NCBI GenBank assembly: GCA_015904055.1
Contig: JABMDE010000082.1
Coordinates: 10,753 to 18,719 of the forward strand
From: Nitrospira sp.
Lineage (GTDB): Bacteria; Nitrospirota; Nitrospiria; Nitrospirales; Nitrospiraceae
Direction of reading: 5' to 3'
DNA length: 7,967 nucleotides
In this document: positions 1-5,786 of the stretch, in pieces
Position numbering within the stretch: the stretch's first letter is position 1
Layout of the letters: the number at the start of each line of letters is the position of its first letter
Position numbers and translations under genes: made by a program
The notes under the pieces: generated by a model
What the model saw: the letters and a program-made list of their open reading frames with translations, nothing else
Told to the model about the DNA's origin: nothing
Database searches by the model: none

Positions 1-1074
1 GAACAATATCTCCCGACAAGCCAAAGCAACCGTGTCGATCGCTACGCCCAATTCGCCCTGGTGGCCACAAAGGAAGCCATCGCCGATGCCGCATTGGTGA
101 TGGCAAAAGAATCGCCTCATCGCGTCGGCGTCATCGTTGGAGCCGGCATGGGAGGCATGGTCATGGGTGAGCGGGAAATTACGCAGCTCTTCAAAACCCA
201 TAGACCGAACCGAGTGCATCCGAATTTCATACCGACGATTACGCTCAACTCTGCCTCCGGCATCGTCGCGATGGCACACGGCGCAAAGGGACCGAACCTT
301 ACGATCTCGACCGCCTGCTCATCCAGCGCTCATGCTCTGGGCCAAGCCCTTCAGTGCATCCGTACCGGACAGGCTGATGTTGTGATCGCTGTGGGAGCTG
401 ATGCCAGTATCACTCCGTTAGTCTTCGCCGGGTTTTGCTCCTTGCGGGCTCTGTCCAGTGAGTTCAACGATAGACCGGAACAGGCCTCGCGTCCATTCGA
501 CAGACGCCGAGACGGATTCGTCATGGGCGAAGGGGCCGGAGCGTTGATCGTCGAATCACTGGCCCATGCCAAGAAACGGAAGGCGAGAATTTACGCAGAA
601 CTCGCTGGATACGCCGCTACCAGCGAAGCCTATCACATGGTCATTCCACGAGAAGACGGCGAAGAAGTCGCCATGACCATGAAGCTGGCCCTCAACTCAG
701 CGGGCATGACGCCGGCTCAAGTGGATTATATCAATGCCCACGCCACGTCCACCTCAATCGGCGACGCGGTAGAGGTGAAAGCGATTAAGCACCTGTTCAA
801 GAGCCGCGCAGACAAAATTGCCATCAGTGCGACAAAGTCGCTTGTCGGCCACACGCTGGGTGCCGCAGGCGCCCTTGGCGCCGTCGCCTCGACACTGACA
901 CTGCACACGGGACAGATCCATCCGACTGCGAACTATGATGACCCTGATCCGGCCTGCCGTCTGGAAGGCATCAGCCGTTCGCTCCAAGAGCGAAAGGTTC
1001 GCACGGCCCTTGTGAATTCGTTCGGATTTGGGAGCAACAATGCCACCGTGGTCCTGAAAAAGTTTGTCGCATGA
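1..1074 (+). CDS. Beta-ketoacyl-ACP synthase, FabF (KAS II)-like; 5' end cut by the window
   Basis: Condensing enzyme of fatty acid synthesis: it joins malonyl-ACP to an acyl chain held on the enzyme, extending it by two carbons in the cytoplasm. The frame is open from base 1, and the first 20 residues (ending RYAQFAL) already match the KAS N-terminal region, so the GTG at 61 is internal and not the start. About 357 residues are visible; from the usual FabF length of roughly 410, some 50 are missing. The nucleophile Cys lies in STACSSSAHA (codon 316-318), the first catalytic His in NAHATST (739-741), the conserved Lys in SATKSLVGH (835-837) and the second His in GHTLGAAG (850-852). The end carries the family's NSFGFGSNN loop. 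The motif is NAHATST where FabF usually has NAHGTST. The enzyme seems intact. Its neighbours, an ACP and LpxD, suggest it supplies acyl chains for lipid A or a related lipid. It could instead be a specialised KAS outside bulk fatty acid synthesis. Confidence 0.93.
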   Translation, partial: EQYLPTSQSNRVDRYAQFALVATKEAIADAALVMAKESPHRVGVIVGAGMGGMVMGEREITQLFKTHRPNRVHPNFIPTITLNSASGIVAMAHGAKGPNLTISTACSSSAHALGQALQCIRTGQADVVIAVGADASITPLVFAGFCSLRALSSEFNDRPEQASRPFDRRRDGFVMGEGAGALIVESLAHAKKRKARIYAELAGYAATSEAYHMVIPREDGEEVAMTMKLALNSAGMTPAQVDYINAHATSTSIGDAVEVKAIKHLFKSRADKIAISATKSLVGHTLGAAGALGAVASTLTLHTGQIHPTANYDDPDPACRLEGISRSLQERKVRTALVNSFGFGSNNATVVLKKFVA

Positions 1075-1124
1075 GTACATCATGCCGCTCGTTCAATTGC
1101 CTCCATAGAATTCCCTACCGCACA

Positions 1125-1144
1125 CCGTGGAAATACTGCCACGG
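1125..1144 (+). other. Perfect 6-bp hairpin in the KAS-ACP gap
   Basis: CCGTGG (1125-1130) and CCACGG (1139-1144) pair perfectly around an 8-nt loop. Outer CCTA (1114-1117) and TAGG (1148-1151) could extend the structure with bulges. No run of T follows, so it is not a classical intrinsic terminator. It could be an mRNA-processing or regulatory hairpin, or chance. No homologues were compared. Confidence 0.3.
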
Positions 1145-1167
1145 GGATAGGAATGTTTTGAGCTTTT

Positions 1168-1186
1168 CCCGCAGCTTGCTGTCGGG
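1168..1186 (+). terminator. Hairpin upstream of the ACP gene, weak terminator or attenuator candidate
   Basis: CCCGCAG (1168-1174) pairs with CTG (1179-1181) and CGGG (1183-1186), with a single bulged T at 1182 and a CTTG loop. An AT-rich stretch (1187-1200, ATTATCATTTTCAT) follows but contains no uninterrupted T-run, so termination would be weak. It lies just before the ACP ribosome binding site and could reduce KAS read-through or shape ACP translation. Ribosomal occupancy would compete with it only partly, since it ends 30 nt before the start codon. Confidence 0.28.
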
Positions 1187-1200
1187 ATTATCATTTTCAT

Positions 1201-1207
1201 GAAGGAG
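1201..1207 (+). promoter_or_regulatory. Ribosome binding site of the ACP gene
   Basis: GAAGGAG, a near-perfect Shine-Dalgarno sequence, lies 8 nt before the ATG at 1216. It is the strongest such site in the window, fitting the high expression normally needed for ACP, and it fixes the start. Confidence 0.85.
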
Positions 1208-1215
1208 CATCCACG

Positions 1216-1617
1216 ATGACCGATGTTGCGGTTACCACTCAGATCATTCAATCGCTTGCCACCTATCTGAAACGAGCCCCCTCTTCCATTACGGCATCGC
1301 ATCACCTGCGAGACGATCTGGGACTCGACTCCGTCGCTGTCATTGAGTTGCTGTTTGAAATCGAAGACCGATTCAAGATCCAGATACCGGATCAAGACCT
1401 TCCTGGGCTCAGCACGGTCGGGTCAGTCGCGGCCTATGTGCAACAACGGCTCCCCTCTCCGGGCAGCGCACCTGCCAAAGCCAAACCAGCGCCGCGTGCG
1501 GCTGCAAAGAAGAAGGCGCCTGCGCCTAAGAAGACACCGGTTTCCAAGAAAGCACCTGTCTCGAAGAAAAAGCCTGCTCCCCAAAAAGTTTCTGCCCCCC
1601 AAAAAAAGAAAAGGTAA
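1216..1617 (+). CDS. Acyl carrier protein with a Lys/Ala/Pro-rich cationic C-terminal tail
   Basis: Carries acyl intermediates as thioesters on a 4'-phosphopantetheine arm attached to a Ser. Residues 1-79 form a normal-sized ACP domain. The attachment motif is [18 protein letters not shown], with Ser39 as the modified residue (the common form is DSL; here DSV). It is followed by the expected acidic helix and a helix ending in [10 protein letters not shown]. Residues 80-133 are extra: a tail with 16 Lys and 2 Arg, no Asp or Glu, and otherwise almost only Ala, Pro, Ser, Val and Gln. Ordinary ACPs are about 80 residues and acidic, so this tail, resembling histone-H1-like or mycobacterial HupB tails, is odd. 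It follows a KAS gene by 141 nt and precedes lpxD by 7 nt, so acyl-ACP supply for lipid A is a reasonable role. The tail's function is unknown; membrane, nucleic acid or partner binding are all possible. Confidence 0.9.
   Translation: MTDVAVTTQIIQSLATYLKRAPSSITASHHLRDDLGLDSVAVIELLFEIEDRFKIQIPDQDLPGLSTVGSVAAYVQQRLPSPGSAPAKAKPAPRAAAKKKAPAPKKTPVSKKAPVSKKKPAPQKVSAPQKKKR
1510..1599 (+). repeat. Five 18-bp imperfect tandem repeats coding the ACP tail
   Basis: Five consecutive 18-bp units encode [24 protein letters not shown] and QKVSAP, followed by a partial QKKKR. The hexapeptide pattern is clear in protein. The DNA units differ at synonymous positions (AAG/AAA, different Pro and Ser codons), which suggests an old repeat kept for its protein sequence rather than a recent slippage product. 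Copy number may vary between strains. Confidence 0.8.
1595..1608 (+). other. C6-A7-G homopolymer block with an in-frame A-AAA-AAG slippery heptamer
   Basis: Six C (1595-1600) are followed by seven A (1601-1607) and a G. In the ACP frame the codons read CAA AAA AAG, which places A-AAA-AAG in the phase used by the dnaX programmed -1 frameshift of E. coli. A -1 shift here would add five residues and end at TGA 1623-1625, which overlaps the lpxD ATG (1625-1627) by one base. The lpxD frame is also open back through the whole ACP tail, so loss of one A in the transcript would give an ACP-LpxD fusion. Whether any slippage happens is unknown. Confidence 0.4.
1611..1614 (+). promoter_or_regulatory. 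Ribosome binding site of lpxD, inside the ACP stop region
   Basis: AAGG at 1611-1614, preceded by more A, ends 10 nt before the lpxD ATG at 1625 and overlaps the last codons of the ACP gene. With only 7 nt between the ACP stop TAA (1615-1617) and this ATG, ribosomes ending the ACP are likely to feed lpxD (translational coupling). Confidence 0.55.
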
Positions 1618-1624
1618 TGAACTG

Positions 1625-2716
1625 ATGTCCATTCCACAGCTACCGAGTCCCCTGACCCTGGCGCAGATTCATCAGGTCGTCGGCGGCACGATTCATGGCA
1701 ATGACCAAACCCAGGTGTTCGAACTGGCCGGCCTGGGGGAATCGACTCCCCGCTCATTGTCATTCGTTGCCAACGACAAGGCATTCAGTGCCGCTGTACA
1801 TCTCCAGGCAGCTGCCTTGCTCGTCCACCGTCACTTCTCGGAGCTTGCCATTCCACAGATCGTAGTCGGCCATCCCTTGATGGCGTTCGCCCAGGTAGCC
1901 CAGCAATTCTGTGTCCGTCCTGCTGTTCCTCGCGGCATCGCCGAAAACATGACTCGCGGAACCGATGTCATCATCGGAGTCGACCCTTCGATTTGGCCGT
2001 TTGTGACACTCGGCGACCGTGTCAGTATCGGAGCACGGGTTACACTCTACCCTGGTGTGTTTGTGGGATCGGACTCGAAAATTGGAGATGATTGTATCTT
2101 GTACCCGAATGTCGTCGTACGGGAAGGCTGCTCACTCGGCGCCCGAGTGATCGTCCATAGCGGAACCGTGATCGGCGCAGACGGGTTCGGATATGTCCCG
2201 CATCAAGGCCGCCATCACAAAATCCCGCAGCTTGGCGGAGTTGTCATCGAAGACGATGTCGAATTAGGCGCCAATGTGACCGTCGATCGCGCCACGCTCG
2301 GCGCAACCCGCATCAAGCAAGGCACAAAAGTCGACAATCTGGTTCAGATCGCCCATAACGTCACGGTGGGAGCACACTGCATTCTCGTCGCTCAAGTCGG
2401 TATTGCCGGCAGCACCACGATCGGCCATCATGTCGTTATCGGCGGACAAGCGGGCCTTTCAGACCACATTCAGATTGGCGACCAAGTCATGATCGCCGCC
2501 AAGTCAGGAGTGCATCGAAGCATCGAATCGAACCAGATTGTCGGAGGATCCCCGGCATTACCGCGGGATCGGGCCTTGCGGGTTCAAGGGGTCATTCACC
2601 ATTTACCTGAGTTGCATAAGCTTGTACAAAGCCTCGAGCAACGGGTTGAGACTCTGGAGAAGCAGTCGAAGCCACGGTCACCACGGACTACGCCGACACG
2701 GCCTAGAAATAAGTAG
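1625..2716 (+). CDS. lpxD: UDP-3-O-(3-hydroxyacyl)glucosamine N-acyltransferase
   Basis: Third step of lipid A synthesis: transfers a 3-hydroxyacyl chain from ACP to the 2-amino group of UDP-3-O-acyl-glucosamine in the cytoplasm. The product is 363 residues, slightly longer than E. coli LpxD (341). Residues about 8-105 are the N-terminal uridine-binding domain (including [10 protein letters not shown]). Residues about 110-340 are the left-handed beta-helix of hexapeptide repeats, with the family signatures [45 protein letters not shown] and GIAGSTTIG. His244 in IAHNV matches the catalytic His (His239 in E. coli). A C-terminal helix ([18 protein letters not shown]) follows, in the place where LpxD contacts ACP, and then a basic Pro/Arg/Thr tail. 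I chose ATG 1625: the frame stays open upstream, but that stretch is the ACP tail read in another frame. It converges with the membrane protein gene, stops 13 nt apart. Confidence 0.96.
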   Translation: MSIPQLPSPLTLAQIHQVVGGTIHGNDQTQVFELAGLGESTPRSLSFVANDKAFSAAVHLQAAALLVHRHFSELAIPQIVVGHPLMAFAQVAQQFCVRPAVPRGIAENMTRGTDVIIGVDPSIWPFVTLGDRVSIGARVTLYPGVFVGSDSKIGDDCILYPNVVVREGCSLGARVIVHSGTVIGADGFGYVPHQGRHHKIPQLGGVVIEDDVELGANVTVDRATLGATRIKQGTKVDNLVQIAHNVTVGAHCILVAQVGIAGSTTIGHHVVIGGQAGLSDHIQIGDQVMIAAKSGVHRSIESNQIVGGSPALPRDRALRVQGVIHHLPELHKLVQSLEQRVETLEKQSKPRSPRTTPTRPRNK

Positions 2717-2735
2717 CCCCCGTGTGGCCCTACTT
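2711..2735. terminator. Small inverted repeat between convergent stops, possible two-way terminator
   Basis: AAGTAG (2711-2716) and CTACTT (2730-2735) are exact reverse complements, and each contains the TAG stop of one of the two convergent genes. The 13-nt interior could form only two more pairs. There is no T-run on either side, so it is a weak candidate; the symmetry may come simply from both genes ending in AAG-TAG-like sequence. Confidence 0.2.
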
Positions 2736-3251
2736 GATGACGCTCCGCCAAAAGAATAACTTCGCCCAATAGAACCCAGCCCAGGGGATCATCACCGCCG
2801 GAACGGTATTCACCTGCCCATAAAGAGCCGCCAGCACAGCGCTGCCCAGAAGAGCCGCGATACCGGCTAGATAGGCAAGAGGAAGCAAGGGACGTCCAGG
2901 ATGGTTGATTTCTGGAACCTGCACGTCCTTTTTCGTGAGTGCTCGCTGAGTAGTTGGCCCCCGCCGCATCCGTGCCGCCAGAGCATCGGGAAACTGTCTG
3001 AATAAATACAGGTGGTACTGAGTCTGCGCCGTGCCGATCATCACACCCAACGCCATCAAGCCGGAGCTATAGTAAAACGTGTCCCACGTATAGCTCTCTG
3101 ATGCAATCAGCTGATATCCCAGCCCTATGACTCCAACGACCAGACAAAACATCCCTACTAAGCCCGATGGCATTAAGATATAGGTCTTCACATACTCACG
3201 CGCCTGCTTCGCAACTTCTTCAGGGTGCTGAATCGTAATAAGTTTTGGCAC
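2730..3251 (-). CDS. Small four-helix membrane protein of unknown function
   Basis: I do not recognise this 173-residue protein. It has a short charged N-terminus (1-24) and probable membrane segments at about 27-50, 60-83, 122-145 and 147-168. The middle loop (about 84-120) is basic (RQFPDALAARMRRG, TKKD), so by the positive-inside rule it is probably cytoplasmic, which would also put the N- and C-termini in the cytoplasm. There is no signal peptide, no cysteine pair and no catalytic motif. The start is GTG (complement of 3249-3251), supported by AAGGGGGA 9 nt upstream. It converges with lpxD and lies downstream of the signalling genes on the same strand, but the gap of about 380 nt argues for its own promoter. 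No role can be assigned from context. Confidence 0.8.
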   Translation of the reverse strand: MPKLITIQHPEEVAKQAREYVKTYILMPSGLVGMFCLVVGVIGLGYQLIASESYTWDTFYYSSGLMALGVMIGTAQTQYHLYLFRQFPDALAARMRRGPTTQRALTKKDVQVPEINHPGRPLLPLAYLAGIAALLGSAVLAALYGQVNTVPAVMIPWAGFYWAKLFFWRSVIK

Positions 3252-3260
3252 CGGCGCTTA

Positions 3261-3268
3261 TCCCCCTT
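3261..3268 (-). promoter_or_regulatory. Ribosome binding site of the membrane protein gene
   Basis: Read on the minus strand this is AAGGGGGA, 9 nt before the GTG start at 3251. It is the main reason for accepting a GTG start. Confidence 0.65.
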
Positions 3269-3391
3269 AGAGACAAAATAGATATTTCGACACGGCATTA
3301 ACACGATCTGAGCAAAAACTGCAAGGCAATCTATCAGACGCACCACATCATTTAGAAAATTCCTTCAGACTATTTTTTATTTTTCCTTCAC

Positions 3392-3437
3392 CTATCCACA
3401 AAGTCTGTGCGTGATATGTGGATATCCATGTGGATGG
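3392..3437. promoter_or_regulatory. Cluster of three DnaA-box-like 9-mers beside an AT-rich tract
   Basis: Compared with the DnaA box TTATCCACA, the sites are CTATCCACA (3392-3400, + strand, one mismatch), ATATCCACA (complement of 3417-3425, one mismatch) and CCATCCACA (complement of 3429-3437, two mismatches). The first two form a perfect 8-bp inverted repeat (TATCCACA with TGTGGATA) spaced by 16 nt. The last two lie in a 12-bp direct repeat (ATGTGGAT at 3416 and 3428). A T/A-rich tract lies immediately to the left. It could be a DnaA-responsive site, an origin-like element, or the operator of an unrelated regulator with the same core. Confidence 0.4.
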
Positions 3438-3633
3438 ACCACGCCTATCCTGTCAGTACGCGATATCGAGCACGATGCCATATTATTGGGCATGATTTTC
3501 TGATACTTCTTCAGAACTTATGGCGTGATGTGTGTGTCACACCAGGGGCTACAACCCATGGTGCTATCCGTCTACTACATTAACAATGGAGCGCAGGACG
3601 GTCAGCGAAGGCGCACCCAGTCAGCGCCTCACT

Positions 3634-5742
3634 TCACAGAGGAAGGATTTTTTCGATGGATGTCCGTTCAAGGCGACCGAGGGCAACCCACTGCTCGGCC
3701 ATAGGAATCAACGTCTGAACCCGCTCTTCCATGGCCCGTAATCGTTGCGGTAAGGCGTCGACCTTTCGATAGGCTGTACTTGCGAGAAAGAACCGCAATC
3801 CCTGGAGAAACATCGTAATCGTGACCGCATCGACAGTCTTGGCGGATTGATGCAACGCATCCACATGAACCAGGATTGGGTCAAACTGGGAAACTGTCAC
3901 AAAATCAAGATTGCCATGTTCCCGTAGCTGAATGATGTGTTCCGTCATAGCAGGCACCCGCTCATGCAGCTCACGGAGAAACTCTTCATCCAGTCGATCG
4001 AGATCATGAAGAATGCGTTCGATGACCTCAACGGTAATGTTGTCCTGCCGTTCTCCAACTTCCTGCTGGGCACGACTGATCACTGTCTCCAATACATCCC
4101 TCGCCGGCTGAACTGAGCGGGCACGGGCACGTTGTAATTCCTGTAATGCATGGAGTAACGGCCTCGCCGAGGCAGCCCAATCTGATCTTTGCAAAAAAGC
4201 TGGAGGATCGTGCATTGCAGATTCCGAATACGGCTCCGACTCTCGCCGGCCCGGCTCAGCGCGATTAGCGGTTCCCTCCGGTGTTCCGGTATCGGCGCTC
4301 TCTCCTGACAGACGATATACCGCCTCTGCAATTCGATCGAGCCCTGCATGTAATGGACGCAGTGTCGCCGCGGTCCATGGTAATTCCGGCTTCGCAACAT
4401 CCCGTAGGATAGGTAGAAGATTCGACGCCATCGCCTCAATGTCGGAAAGCTGCACGGTGGCGGCTGATCCAGCCAAATTCGTGATCCCATTCAAAATCAA
4501 CCCATACAGCTTGGACCGCATGGCTCCATCAGCACCGGCCCCAAGTTTTTCAAGCGCCGCTTGAATTTGGGCCAGCCATTCCCTGGCCTCAAGGGCAAAG
4601 AGACCGACAATCTCTTTTTGAAATGTGCGATCATCCCGCCCCTGAAACATACTCCGCCTCTGCCCATACACCTGGTGATCGGATCGTGGCGGCGCTGTAT
4701 CGCGTGACTCGGCTATCCGAACTTCGACGACTCCTTGAATCGCCGTTGCAATTGCATCCAAGCTTTCGAGCAGCGACGTAAATTGCTCGGATGCATCTCC
4801 TGGCCCGGAAACCGCCTCAGCCTGTTGTGGCACATTGGGAAACTCTACCCGGCCTGAATTCTGGACACCCACGGTGGCACTAATTGAAACCAGCGGCGTC
4901 ATGCTTAAGTCCAGTTGGCACGTATCAGAATGCTGGCTCGTATCCGATTGCCAGATCCGAACCAGTGGACGCAGTGGATACCGGCTGTTGATCCTATCCA
5001 CAGTGGCAATCTCTCCCGTTGACAACCGTACGCACGTTCCCACTGGATAGACTGAAAGCTGCTCGATCAATGCCTTCAGCAACTCACGTGGAAACGCCGT
5101 TCGCTCAGTCACCAACAGTTCTTTGACCGCTTCATGGGGAAGCAATCGGCGGCGATAGGGTCGCTCACTGACCAAGGCATCGAAGATGTCGACCAAACCG
5201 ATAATTTGTGCCATTTCACTGACTTGACGCCCCTTCAACCCATACGGATATCCTTGCCCATTAAAACGCTCATGGGCTTCGCGAATTAATTGTGCGAGCC
5301 ACTGATAGGCAGTCTCCATTCGATGCACGAGCTGATATCCCAACTCTGGATGCTGCTCAATCAACTTCCGTTCTTCCTGCGTCAGTCGTCCGGTTTTCGT
5401 GACCAACGACTGTGGGACGGCAAACAACCCGATATCATGGACCAATCCAAAGAATGCCAGCCGATCCAGCTCTGTGCCGTAATAGCCCAGTCCGATCCCG
5501 ACTTTGCTTCCAAAGATTGCGGCATTGAGCAGATTGGTGATTAGCGGTGATCCTGCCGGCCTAGAGAGTGCGTGCACAACAAGTTCATCGCTCTGTTTCA
5601 ACGAGGAGATCAAGTGAGATCCCAGCGCCTCGATCTGCTCTATACGAAATGGGCGCTGGCTCTGAATAGCCGCAGCCGTCTCAGTCAATTCCTGTTCCGC
5701 TTCACGATACCAATTCATAGAGAATGCTACCGCCTCAATCAC
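3634..5742 (-). CDS. Degenerate HD-GYP domain protein with a C-terminal pseudo-Hpt module
   Basis: Member of the HD-GYP family, whose active forms hydrolyse cyclic di-GMP. Of 702 residues, about 60-220 are HD-GYP: H102-D103 (VHDIGL), H131 (EQHPELG), H157-E158 (AHERF), G164-Y165-P166 and D185 (VDIFDALVSERPYR) are kept. By eye, the first metal His is Asn70, the Lys of HDIGK is Leu106, the first His of the HHE pair is Ala156 and the Asp of DGxGYP is Asn161. Residues 230-287 form the small domain often found after HD-GYP (YPVGTCVRLSTGEIATV). After a variable linker (about 290-373), residues 374-702 resemble the whole neighbouring Hpt protein, but the phospho-His position is Gly414 and the nearby Lys is Leu417. 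Loss of function on both sides suggests binding or scaffolding rather than catalysis. GTG 5742 is the first possible start (stop two codons before it); ATG 5718 (Met9) is an alternative, and neither has a strong ribosome site. Likely last gene of the signalling operon. Confidence 0.85.
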   Translation of the reverse strand: MIEAVAFSMNWYREAEQELTETAAAIQSQRPFRIEQIEALGSHLISSLKQSDELVVHALSRPAGSPLITNLLNAAIFGSKVGIGLGYYGTELDRLAFFGLVHDIGLFAVPQSLVTKTGRLTQEERKLIEQHPELGYQLVHRMETAYQWLAQLIREAHERFNGQGYPYGLKGRQVSEMAQIIGLVDIFDALVSERPYRRRLLPHEAVKELLVTERTAFPRELLKALIEQLSVYPVGTCVRLSTGEIATVDRINSRYPLRPLVRIWQSDTSQHSDTCQLDLSMTPLVSISATVGVQNSGRVEFPNVPQQAEAVSGPGDASEQFTSLLESLDAIATAIQGVVEVRIAESRDTAPPRSDHQVYGQRRSMFQGRDDRTFQKEIVGLFALEAREWLAQIQAALEKLGAGADGAMRSKLYGLILNGITNLAGSAATVQLSDIEAMASNLLPILRDVAKPELPWTAATLRPLHAGLDRIAEAVYRLSGESADTGTPEGTANRAEPGRRESEPYSESAMHDPPAFLQRSDWAASARPLLHALQELQRARARSVQPARDVLETVISRAQQEVGERQDNITVEVIERILHDLDRLDEEFLRELHERVPAMTEHIIQLREHGNLDFVTVSQFDPILVHVDALHQSAKTVDAVTITMFLQGLRFFLASTAYRKVDALPQRLRAMEERVQTLIPMAEQWVALGRLERTSIEKILPL

Positions 5743-5786
5743 GCACCATCAGTTCAAGGAATACACCGTCTATTCACTCGCGGAAT

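Larger units (their letters stand above)
3252..3633. other. Gene-free gap of about 380 nt with AT-rich tract and inverted repeats
   Basis: No convincing gene is present on either strand. From right to left it holds: a GGCGC/GCGCC stem (3610-3614 with 3624-3628), just past the HD-GYP gene's stop and without a T-run; an odd GTGTG-T-CACAC palindrome near 3530-3541; TTCTGA/TCAGAA (3498-3503 with 3511-3516) and ATGCC/GGCAT (3475-3479 with 3489-3493); the DnaA-box-like cluster (3392-3437); and a T/A-rich tract (about 3349-3390). The promoter of the membrane protein gene probably lies between the AT tract and 3260, but I see no clean -35/-10 pair. Confidence 0.6.

Noticed and set aside
61..1074. GTG at 61 as the true start of the KAS gene
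   Set aside because: The frame is open to base 1 and the 20 preceding codons encode KAS-like sequence (ending RYAQFAL), so the gene begins before the window.
1093..1395. Minus-strand ORF covering the KAS-ACP gap
   Set aside because: It overlaps the ACP domain, has no family resemblance and shows no start signal; the gap is better read as regulatory.
1343..1624. Extension of lpxD upstream to an ATG at 1343
   Set aside because: The extra 94 residues are Arg/Leu-rich nonsense produced by reading the ACP gene in another frame; the LpxD family begins near MSIPQL at 1625.
1434..1784. Minus-strand ORF opposite the ACP tail and lpxD start
   Set aside because: Its Phe/Gly/Ala-rich sequence is the mirror of the Lys/Pro repeats, with no ribosome site or recognisable domain.
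3523..3541. CRP/FNR-type operator in the GTGTG-T-CACAC palindrome
   Set aside because: The half-sites are not spaced as TGTGA-N6-TCACA requires and no promoter lies beside it; it is probably a short dinucleotide-like run.
3610..3628. Intrinsic terminator after the HD-GYP gene
   Set aside because: The GGCGC/GCGCC stem is only 5 bp with a 9-nt loop, and no T-run follows in the direction of transcription.
3532..3741. Plus-strand ORF at the 3' end of the HD-GYP gene
   Set aside because: Half of it overlaps the end of the HD-GYP gene, and its composition looks random with no domain.
4990..5006. Further DnaA-box-like CTATCCACA inside the HD-GYP gene
   Set aside because: It is a single isolated copy within coding sequence, so chance is the simplest explanation.
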